Shown here: in pieces, positions 9,032-14,207 of the stretch
How the letters are laid out: every line of letters starts with the position of its first letter
Position numbering within the stretch: position 1 is the stretch's first letter
Origin: UBA1756 sp045132235
Lineage (GTDB): Bacteria > Bacteroidota > Bacteroidia > Bacteroidales > WCHB1-69
Length of the DNA stretch: 48,970 nucleotides
Direction: 5' to 3'
Assembly: GCA_045132235.1 (NCBI GenBank)
Contig: JBGURX010000024.1
Location: forward strand, 1-48,970
Made by a program: the position numbers and the translations under genes
The notes under the pieces: generated by a model
The model's input: only the letters and a program-made list of their open reading frames with translations
Database searches by the model: none
What the model was told of the DNA's origin: nothing

Positions 9032-9041
9032 CGATTTTTTT

Positions 9042-9077
9042 GTTTTACTTCTGCCGGTTTTCTCAACTCGCCATCAC
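9042..9077 (+). repeat. 35-bp array repeat, copy 1 (divergent, 36 bases)
   Basis: Matches the consensus except for A to G at position 16, one inserted base in the T-run and two changes near the end (CTCGCCATCAC for CTCATCATCAC). It is the outermost left copy. Confidence 0.9.
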
Positions 9078-9133
9078 TTATGCGGGGATACGAGGATGCG
9101 AGGATGAGGGATTTTGGATGGGGTCGGACTGCC

Positions 9134-9269
9134 GCGTGCCGGAGGCACGCCACTATCCTCACTTCTGTAGCGTGCTTTCAGCACGCAGTGAGCAAGATCA
9201 CTCGCCCTCCCCGCCGCACCGCACTGCGTTTGGTACGGGGTTACGAAAATATCGTGCCTCCGGCACGAT
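9134..9269. repeat. Three REP-like palindromes in array unit 1
   Basis: Perfect short hairpins with three-base loops lie at 9134-9150 (GCGTGCC-GGA-GGCACGC), 9170-9186 (GCGTGCT-TTC-AGCACGC) and 9251-9269 (ATCGTGCC-TCC-GGCACGAT). The first and third are inverted relative to each other, as in paired REP (BIME) elements moved by RAYT-type IS200-like transposases. No reading frame is believable in this unit (9078-9298). A RAYT gene is not present in the window, so the REP assignment rests on structure alone. Confidence 0.6.
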
Positions 9270-9298
9270 TCTCCGTTGCTTCAAATCAAGACTTGTCG

Positions 9299-9333
9299 GT
9301 TTTACTTCTGCCGATTTTTCAACTCATCATCAC
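9299..9333 (+). repeat. 35-bp array repeat, copy 2
   Basis: Identical to the consensus. Unit 2 follows (9334-9558). Confidence 0.95.
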
Positions 9334-9451
9334 CCAATGGCGGGAAAGTGGTTGAATAATGAAGAGTATATTTTGTGGGAAAAAAAGGAGCGCACCCTTT
9401 TTTCGGTAAAAACCGGTCACTTTATAACAAGAAGTTATCCTCGCTATGACA

Positions 9452-9492
9452 GCTGCAAAAATACAAAAATATTTGAATATAAACACTCATTG
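9452..9492. repeat. 41-base promoter block, first copy
   Basis: This block matches 10026-10066 at 39 of 41 bases. Both begin GCTGCAAAAATACAAAAAT and end TCATTG. On the minus strand the block carries two overlapping TATTTTTG boxes (one at 9456-9463). It is the only sequence besides the 35-bp element shared between units. Confidence 0.85.
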
Positions 9493-9499
9493 TAAAAAA

Positions 9500-9559
9500 A
9501 TGTATAAAACGCAAAAGTTAACGGAAGATGAGCTGATAAAGCTCTCATACCAGTATTAG
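9500..9559 (+). pseudogene. 19-codon gene fragment ending in repeat copy 3
   Basis: ATG to TAG, encoding 19 residues (MYKTQKLTEDELIKLSYQY). The segment QKLTEDELIKL resembles EKLTDKEVINL at the N-terminus of the gene in the next unit. The last base of the TAG codon is the first base of repeat copy 3. It is most likely the 5' end of a related gene truncated at the repeat. Confidence 0.45.
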
Positions 9560-9593
9560 TTTTACTTCTGCCGATTTTTCAACTCATCATCAC
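9559..9593 (+). repeat. 35-bp array repeat, copy 3
   Basis: Identical to the consensus. Its first base completes the stop codon of the fragment at 9500-9559. Confidence 0.95.
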
Positions 9594-9623
9594 AGAAATC
9601 TTGTTTTTGAATACTTGCGGACT

Positions 9624-9977
9624 ATGCTTGAAAAGTTAACTGATAAGGAAGTTATTAATCTTGATACAAAATTACCTATTATAATTTCAGTCTCAGGATG
9701 TAGAAAAACATCATTTGGAGAATCTATGTACTATAAAAAGGCTGCAATTCTCACTATTCTTCCAGATATAATTAAATATGCAAAATTTAATAATTGGGGA
9801 AATAGAAAAGAATCAGACGGTCCTAATATAATTGGTTATTTGAATTTTAAATGTAAATGCGTAATTGATGGAAAACCAAATTGTGTACGTCTTGCAGTGC
9901 AAATGCAAAAAGGTGGTAAATACTACTACAGTTTAGAAGTAAATAAGAAACCCACACCTGGAAGGAGCAATGCTTAA
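9624..9977 (+). CDS. Small LPD3-like protein in array unit 3
   Basis: A 117-residue AT-rich gene (118 codons with the stop) that reads MLEKLTDKEVINLDTK, then IIISVSGCRKTSFGES, a helix with ILPDIIKYAKF, and two beta-strands ending in KYYYSLEVNKK. The order (short N-terminal strand, SVSG motif, LPDIIKYAK helix, then a GYLNFKC/VRLAV sheet) resembles LPD3-type domains that accompany BECR-fold nucleases in polyvalent phage and plasmid proteins; this is a weak, memory-based match. A TTG at 9615 is an alternative start. No ribosome site or plus-strand promoter is evident, and a minus-strand promoter at 10030-10037 points into it. It is the only plus-strand gene in the array and may be a remnant. Confidence 0.5.
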   Translation: MLEKLTDKEVINLDTKLPIIISVSGCRKTSFGESMYYKKAAILTILPDIIKYAKFNNWGNRKESDGPNIIGYLNFKCKCVIDGKPNCVRLAVQMQKGGKYYYSLEVNKKPTPGRSNA

Positions 9978-10025
9978 CCTTATCCGCGCAGTGTGAGTTT
10001 CCTGTGAATCCTACAAGGGATACGC

Positions 10026-10066
10026 GCTGCAAAAATACAAAAATATTTGAATATAAACCATCATTG
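10026..10066. repeat. 41-base promoter block, second copy
   Basis: This is 39/41 identical to 9452-9492 and abuts repeat copy 4. On the minus strand it provides TATTTTTG at 10037-10030, pointing away from the repeat. Confidence 0.85.
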
Positions 10067-10101
10067 GTTTTACTCCCGCCGGTTTCTCAACTCATCATCA
10101 C
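10067..10101 (+). repeat. 35-bp array repeat, copy 4
   Basis: Four transitions from the consensus (positions 9, 11, 16 and 20), same length and end points. Confidence 0.93.
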
Positions 10102-10289
10102 TCAAATTCATTTTTATCTATGAGTTGCATTGTCCTAAAGAAAAGGGCTTTACAAAAATCATGGTTGGAGTGCGCGAATCGGGAAAATTCTTGCAATACT
10201 GCATTACAGAACAATAAAAAAAGGTCATCCTTTAGCAACTGAATGACCTTACCACTGTACGCGGACCGGCGTGACCTTTTCTGTCCCAA
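10098..10289 (-). CDS. Doubtful 63-residue reading frame in array unit 4
   Basis: The translation begins MGQKRSRRSAYSGKV and ends KNEFE, with its stop codon supplied by repeat copy 4. It is not recognised. A terminator-like hairpin (10214-10250) lies within it, which argues against a functional gene. A minus-strand -7 box at 10301-10308 sits just upstream, so the unit is probably transcribed. It may be a short RNA or a decayed gene rather than a protein gene. Confidence 0.2.
   Translation of the reverse strand: MGQKRSRRSAYSGKVIQLLKDDLFLLFCNAVLQEFSRFAHSNHDFCKALFFRTMQLIDKNEFE
10214..10250 (-). terminator. Hairpin followed by T-run on the minus strand
   Basis: Stem AAGGTCAT/ATGACCTT (10221-10228 with 10243-10250) with a 14-base loop, followed in the minus sense by seven T. 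It would end transcription started at 10301-10308, giving an RNA of under 100 bases. Confidence 0.5.
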
Positions 10290-10300
10290 AAGAGACGCGG

Positions 10301-10308
10301 CAAAAATA
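10301..10308 (-). promoter_or_regulatory. -7 box in array unit 4
   Basis: Minus-strand TATTTTTG about 105 bases after repeat copy 5 in the minus sense. Confidence 0.4.
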
Positions 10309-10413
10309 CAACAAATTTTGACACAACAAACAAAAAATTGAAAAAATCTTAATGTTGTAGATTAATTTTGAGCAAAACAGCAAAAATCATCATACTCGTT
10401 GCCGTGCTAATAG

Positions 10414-10448
10414 GTTTTACTTCTGCCGATTTTTCAACTCATCATCAC
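10414..10448 (+). repeat. 35-bp array repeat, copy 5
   Basis: Identical to the consensus. A minus-strand signal-peptide reading frame runs into it (10434-10499). Confidence 0.95.
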
Positions 10449-10499
10449 ACAAAACGACGTTAAGACAAGCAATAAGATGGTCAGAATGTGCTTTTTCAT
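10434..10499 (-). pseudogene. Truncated signal-peptide gene ending inside repeat copy 5
   Basis: A minus-strand ATG at 10499 opens a 21-residue frame (MKKHILTILLLVLTSFC, then VMMS) with the shape of a bacterial signal peptide. It stops at TGA inside copy 5, where the repeat encodes VMMS-stop. The rest of the exported protein is missing. A TAACTTTA sequence just upstream is a one-mismatch -7 box. This is best read as the 5' end of an exported-protein gene cut at the repeat. Confidence 0.5.
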
Positions 10500-10661
10500 T
10501 GATGGATAAAGTTAAAATATTGATATAAGACATCTTAAACGTCAAGGCAGATGAACTATACCTCAAAAGTGTTCCTTACAACTCCGTTAATATCATCTCC
10601 AAAGTGTTTTGTAGAAAGCTCCGATTCGGCGTAAGTACGCTTAACTTGATTTCGTATTGGA
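10500..10661. other. Array spacer without a gene
   Basis: AT-rich stretch between the truncated signal peptide and the 3' end of the four-TM gene. Nothing beyond the imperfect -7 box is seen. Confidence 0.5.
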
Positions 10662-11099
10662 TTATTCTATCTGTTTTTGTTTGTTATTCCTTTTCTTAAG
10701 GAAGAATCGTAGGATATATGGGAATACGAAAGAGACTACGGCAATAGATATAAAGGACAGGGATCTATAAGGATAATAAGATAGGAATCCTCTATTAAAA
10801 ATGAAAGCGAACACACAATAGACGATACCGATAATTATTGATATCCACCAACGTTGATACTGTTCCACAAGAACGGAATTTACTATGGCTAAAATGACGA
10901 AAGAACCGAGGAAAACCCAATAACTTATTCCTTCATTCACTCCCCAATGCTTGGCTGGCCAAACCGACTGAACCAAAAATGTCATCGCCACAAACAATAA
11001 AACTTGCAGTACAATCATAGCGAACATCCATAAAGTTCGTCCAAGCTGTGTTTTGGTTTGAAAACACGAGGATAAAAAGTGCGGGCTTTTATCTTTCAT
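10662..11099 (-). CDS. Small four-TM membrane protein in array unit 5
   Basis: A 145-residue protein, not recognised. Four hydrophobic helices are evident (about 24-45, 60-77, 85-105 and 112-131), with a basic tail ending KKRNNKQKQIE, which predicts both ends in the cytoplasm. The gene is AT-rich compared with the chromosomal genes on either side. Its ATG lies 13 bases after repeat copy 6 (minus sense) with no -7 box in between, so transcription would have to cross the repeat or start within it. Small multi-TM proteins are frequent in cassette arrays and defence loci, but no partner is seen here. Confidence 0.65.
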   Translation of the reverse strand: MKDKSPHFLSSCFQTKTQLGRTLWMFAMIVLQVLLFVAMTFLVQSVWPAKHWGVNEGISYWVFLGSFVILAIVNSVLVEQYQRWWISIIIGIVYCVFAFIFNRGFLSYYPYRSLSFISIAVVSFVFPYILRFFLKKRNNKQKQIE

Positions 11100-11112
11100 T
11101 TTATTGTCATTC

Positions 11113-11147
11113 GTTTTACTTCTGCCGATTTTTCAACTCATCATCAC
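11113..11147 (+). repeat. 35-bp array repeat, copy 6
   Basis: Identical to the consensus. On its plus-strand side a 23-codon frame (11162-11233, MLKILCGKRNYDFDVICKML) ends two bases before the stop of the next, oppositely oriented gene; it may be the tail of a lost gene. Confidence 0.95.
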
Positions 11148-11234
11148 TTGAAGGTCTGGAGATGCTGAAAATACTGTGCGGTAAAAGGAATTATGACTTT
11201 GATGTGATATGCAAAATGCTATTGGGCAAGTAGC

Positions 11235-11714
11235 CTACGACAAGCAATGGTTCCCGAGCGAGAACCATTTGTTCAGGGTGTTCGGGAGCTTGTTGAAATA
11301 CTCCATTGCCTTTGCCTTGTCGCCGCGCATGAGGTAAAGCCTGTAAATTGTTGCGTTGTGGCTATCCTGGTCTTTTTTCCCGATGAAATCCGTCTTGTCC
11401 ACAAGATAGCCGCACAGCGCGACAATCTCCTTGTCAGTCACCCCGTGATCGAAAATCGTCTCCATTTTCGTGCCGGTCTCGACTCCGCCTTCACCCCACC
11501 AGTCGTCGGAGTGGAGGACGCGGTCGATGTTCTCGTCGTACTCCTGGACGGTGATTCCGTGTTTCCTGCAGGCCTCCTCCTTCGAGCATCCTGTGCGCTC
11601 GATCATCCCGGATGCGGAGTAAATCATGAAGCTCTTGCGGTCAACGCCCATGTCCCCGAGGAACTCGTAGTGCATTTCCGTTGTCAGTTCGTCTTTGGGT
11701 TTCTGCTTTGCCAT
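11235..11714 (-). CDS. Unrecognised GC-rich gene in array unit 6
   Basis: A 159-residue soluble, acidic protein that is not recognised. The region GCSKEEACRKHGITVQEY (about 42-59) looks like a helix-turn-helix of homeodomain-like type, followed by a DNIDRVL-like helix, a conserved-looking DDWWGEGG turn, and a C-terminal helical part with YRLYLMRGDKAKAMEYF, reminiscent of a tetratricopeptide helix pair. Base composition is close to that of the chromosome and unlike units 3 and 5, so the array units come from different sources. It has its own promoter (11741-11748), making this the best-formed expressed cassette in the array. Confidence 0.65.
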   Translation of the reverse strand: MAKQKPKDELTTEMHYEFLGDMGVDRKSFMIYSASGMIERTGCSKEEACRKHGITVQEYDENIDRVLHSDDWWGEGGVETGTKMETIFDHGVTDKEIVALCGYLVDKTDFIGKKDQDSHNATIYRLYLMRGDKAKAMEYFNKLPNTLNKWFSLGNHCLS

Positions 11715-11740
11715 GGTTGCTTTGTCGTTTGATTTCGCGG

Positions 11741-11748
11741 CAAAGTTA
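11741..11748 (-). promoter_or_regulatory. -7 box of the unit 6 gene
   Basis: Minus-strand TAACTTTG, 11 bases after repeat copy 7 and about 27 bases before the ATG at 11714. The distance from the repeat is nearly the same as at copy 1 (10 bases). Confidence 0.6.
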
Positions 11749-11759
11749 CGAAAAATATT

Positions 11760-11794
11760 GTTTTACTTCTGCCGATTTCTCAACTCATCATCAC
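11760..11794 (+). repeat. 35-bp array repeat, copy 7
   Basis: One T to C change (position 20) from the consensus. It is the outermost right copy, followed by 67 bases without features before the exporter stop codon. Confidence 0.95.
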
Positions 11795-11861
11795 CTATAG
11801 CTTGTAACGACCTTATTGTTAGATTATTGCACAAGATTTCAATGTAGCAATTATTAAATCA

Positions 11862-13079
11862 TTACAATAGGATTTTCGATTCAAGTATTAACCCCACCAC
11901 ACCGACCAACAAGCCGAAGAGAATATTCATCGCCTTCATCATCAGGAAGCTCTTGCGCGAATAGGCCAGCAGCGGCAACGCGCCGTGACCGTCCTGCACG
12001 ATGGAGCTCGCCAGCAGGATGCTGAAGGGAATGGTGCCGCTGGCGAACAGGTAAATCCAGATGAACTGCGGCTGCGACTCGGGGATGATGCCGATGCCGA
12101 GCGCCACAAACAACAGCACCCACGGTAGCCACTTGTGCTCCCCGATGAGCGCGTTCAGGTCGAAGAAGTGGTTGAGCACCGCAAGGGCCACCAGCACGCC
12201 CAACGTCCAGAGCAGCACCGACAGGAAATGGTGCTTGATGACGTGCTCCCACAGATGTTCCTGCAGGAAATGCTCGGAGCAGAAGGCCACCACCACAAGC
12301 GTCAGCAGTGCCAAGATGCCGAACACAATATTCTCACCATGCAGGTGGTGATGCTCCTCGGCATCGTGATGATGGTGGTGCATATCCCCCTGAAGTTCAT
12401 GGCCTTCCGCATGATGATGGTGCTCATGGTGATGATGGAACTCGGCCACCGCCTCGTGGCCATGGTCTGCGTCGTGGTGAGCCGTTACCTCCGCTGACTG
12501 CGGCATGGAGCCGTGCTCGTGCGAGATGATGCCGGTACACATGGCGGTGATATAGAACAAGATACCGAAGATGAGGATGGCACGGGCAAACGAAATCTTC
12601 TTGATATTGGAGAAGGCGAGCTGTGCCTTGCCATGTTCGTGGGTATGCGCCGCATGCACCTCCAAGGTATGGGTGTCGGAGGAGTAGAAGGGTTTGTTTT
12701 TGAATAGAAGATGGGTGATGAAACCCCCTACAAGAGCCGTCGCGAACATGCCGCCCAGCAGGGGTAGTGTCGTTTTCGGACTGATGGCAAACAGCAGGAA
12801 GGCGGAGTCACCGAAGGTGCTGATCATACCGGCCACGAGGGCGCCGAACGACAACACACGGTGGGTGTAGAGCGACACGATGGTGAAGCCGCCGATGCAG
12901 CCCGGGATGAGACCGAGCAGCGAGGAGACCACAATCTGCAGGTAGGGATGGTTGCGGAGTTTTTCCAGCAGCCGCCCCGACGAACTCACGTTCACGAACT
13001 CGATGAGGAGCATCATCACCATCACCAAACAGGTGATGCCGACGGTACTGGTAATAATTTCAGAAATTTGGTGCAGCAT
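11862..13079 (-). CDS. Putative 10-TM heavy-metal exporter with histidine-rich loop
   Basis: A 405-residue inner-membrane protein of the putative manganese/heavy-metal transporter family (ArsP_2-like). Helices pack in two halves: about 10-125 and 165-185, then 250-405 (GLIPGCIGGFTIVSL and GIGIIPESQPQFIWIYLFASG are matching half-motifs). Between them lies a loop (about 187-248) with 24 histidines, a likely metal-binding sensor or buffer. Established knowledge places this family in metal efflux; the metal cannot be read from sequence. The start is 2 bases after the recR stop, so it is the last gene of a dnaB-smpB-recR operon. No manganese riboswitch was seen. Confidence 0.85.
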   Translation of the reverse strand: MLHQISEIITSTVGITCLVMVMMLLIEFVNVSSSGRLLEKLRNHPYLQIVVSSLLGLIPGCIGGFTIVSLYTHRVLSFGALVAGMISTFGDSAFLLFAISPKTTLPLLGGMFATALVGGFITHLLFKNKPFYSSDTHTLEVHAAHTHEHGKAQLAFSNIKKISFARAILIFGILFYITAMCTGIISHEHGSMPQSAEVTAHHDADHGHEAVAEFHHHHEHHHHAEGHELQGDMHHHHHDAEEHHHLHGENIVFGILALLTLVVVAFCSEHFLQEHLWEHVIKHHFLSVLLWTLGVLVALAVLNHFFDLNALIGEHKWLPWVLLFVALGIGIIPESQPQFIWIYLFASGTIPFSILLASSIVQDGHGALPLLAYSRKSFLMMKAMNILFGLLVGVVGLILESKILL

Positions 13080-13081
13080 AA

Positions 13082-13708
13082 TCAGGAGCGTTTGGAGTAA
13101 CTGGTTTCAAAAGTGGTACGGCTGAGCAGGGAGCGGCCGAGGGTGATCTCGTCGGTGTACTCCAGCTCTTCGCCGATGCCGATGCCTCGGGCGATGGTGG
13201 TGATACAGGGCACTTTACCCTGTATATTTCTGTAAATGTAGAAGTTGGTGGTGTCGCCATCTACGGTGGCGGGCAGGGCGAGAATCACCTCCCCTACCGT
13301 GCCGGACTCCACCCGCTGGAACAGGCTCTCCATGTTGAGCTGTTGCGGGCCGATGCCGTCCATCGGGGCGATGACGCCGCCCAGCACGTGATAAACGCCG
13401 TTGTACTGGTTGGTGTTTTCAATGGCGACCACATCGCGGATGTCGCGCACCACGCACACCAGCCGCTTGTCGCGTTTGGGATTGCTGCAGATGTCGCACA
13501 CCTCGGTATCGGAGAGGTTGTGGCACTCTTTGCAGTAGCACACCTTCTCCTTCAATGCGGTGATGGATTCGGTGAGCAGTGCTACCTCGTGCGGGTCCAT
13601 CTTGAGGATGTGCAGGGCGAGGCGGAGGGCGGTGCGCCGGCCGATACCGGGGAGCTTCGAGATCTCCACAATCGCGTCATCCAGCTGTTTTGAGAATCCT
13701 ATTTCCAT
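13082..13708 (-). CDS. recR: Recombination mediator RecR
   Basis: A 208-residue protein of the RecFOR pathway that helps load RecA on gapped DNA. Seen: the helix-hairpin-helix LPGIGRRTALRLALH (19-33), a four-cysteine zinc finger (Cys59, Cys62, Cys71, Cys74), the Toprim start VCVVRDIRDVVAIE (84-97), and a C-terminal IGEELEYTDEITLGRSL segment typical of the Walker-B-like tail. Length is normal. It follows smpB by 25 bases and is almost contiguous with the metal exporter. Confidence 0.97.
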   Translation of the reverse strand: MEIGFSKQLDDAIVEISKLPGIGRRTALRLALHILKMDPHEVALLTESITALKEKVCYCKECHNLSDTEVCDICSNPKRDKRLVCVVRDIRDVVAIENTNQYNGVYHVLGGVIAPMDGIGPQQLNMESLFQRVESGTVGEVILALPATVDGDTTNFYIYRNIQGKVPCITTIARGIGIGEELEYTDEITLGRSLLSRTTFETSYSKRS

Positions 13709-13733
13709 CTATTCTAATTTTCAATTAAAAAAA

Positions 13734-14195
13734 TCAATCATCCTCCCCGCGTGCCGCCGCCCGGCGCTGATCCTTCTCCTTGATGCTGTCGCGCTTGTCG
13801 AACATCTTCTTACCCCTCGCGATGGCAATGTCGAGCTTCGCGTAGCCGTTTTCGTTGATCCACATCCGGGTGGGGATGATGGTGACACCGCGCTCGTTGA
13901 GCTTCGAGGCGATCTTCTTGAGCTCCTTACGGTTGAGCAGCAGCTTGCGGTCGCGCTTGGGGTCGTGGTTGTTGTAACTCCCGTTGGCGTACTCGCTGAT
14001 GTGGAGGTTGTGCACCCAGAGTTCGTTGTTGATGAACGAGCAGTAGGAATCGGCGAGGTTGGCCTTGCCGGCACGTATCGACTTGATCTCTGTGCCGGTG
14101 AGCACAATGCCCGCCGTGAAGGTGGCATGGAGGTAGTACTCGAACTCCGCCTTGCGGTTCTTGATGTTGATATTGGTAGGTTTATTCTTCGACAC
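13734..14195 (-). CDS. smpB: tmRNA-binding protein SmpB
   Basis: A 153-residue protein that binds tmRNA and positions it in stalled ribosomes for trans-translation. Seen: the N-terminal NRKAEFEYYLHATFTAGIVLTG (core split as RKAEFEY and AGIVLTGTEIKS), KANLADSYC, HISEYANGSYNNHDPKRDRKLLL in short runs HISEYANGSY and HDPKRDRKLL, and the basic C-terminal tail that enters the decoding centre (GKKMFDKRDS, KEKDQRR). It lies 12 bases after dnaB. The tmRNA gene itself is not in the window. Confidence 0.96.
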   Translation of the reverse strand: MSKNKPTNINIKNRKAEFEYYLHATFTAGIVLTGTEIKSIRAGKANLADSYCSFINNELWVHNLHISEYANGSYNNHDPKRDRKLLLNRKELKKIASKLNERGVTIIPTRMWINENGYAKLDIAIARGKKMFDKRDSIKEKDQRRAAARGEDD

Positions 14196-14207
14196 GTTAG
14201 GATAATT

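Larger units (their letters stand above)
9042..11794. other. Accessory island: array of seven 35-bp direct repeats with unrelated cassette-like units
   Basis: Seven copies of one 35-bp element begin at 9042, 9299, 9559, 10067, 10414, 11113 and 11760, all in the same orientation. The consensus starts GTTTTACTTCTGCCG, has an A/T centre and ends CAACTCATCATCAC. Copies 2, 3, 5 and 6 are identical; copy 7 has one change, copy 4 four, and copy 1 three plus an insertion. Similarity stops at both ends of the element in every copy. The six units between copies are 221, 225, 473, 312, 664 and 612 bases long and carry unrelated content: REP-like palindromes, a gene fragment, a small LPD3-like gene, a terminator region, a four-TM protein gene and an unknown GC-rich gene. 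No integrase or transposase gene lies inside. Confidence 0.9.

Noticed and set aside
9847..10032. 61-residue minus-strand reading frame opposite the LPD3-like gene
   Set aside because: No recognisable composition or motif; the plus-strand frame has better protein character, so this looks like an antisense shadow despite the minus-strand promoter.
11048..11233. 61-residue plus-strand frame running through repeat copy 6
   Set aside because: Its first half is antisense to the four-TM gene and the repeat; only the last 23 codons might be a gene remnant.
9042..11794. CRISPR array
   Set aside because: The repeat length (35) and GTT start fit, but the spacers are 221-664 bases, unequal and gene-bearing, and no cas genes are present.
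9042..11794. Classical integron with attC sites
   Set aside because: No intI gene; the repeats are only 35 bp, lack the GTTRRRY core and the imperfect palindrome of attC, and several units have their own promoters.
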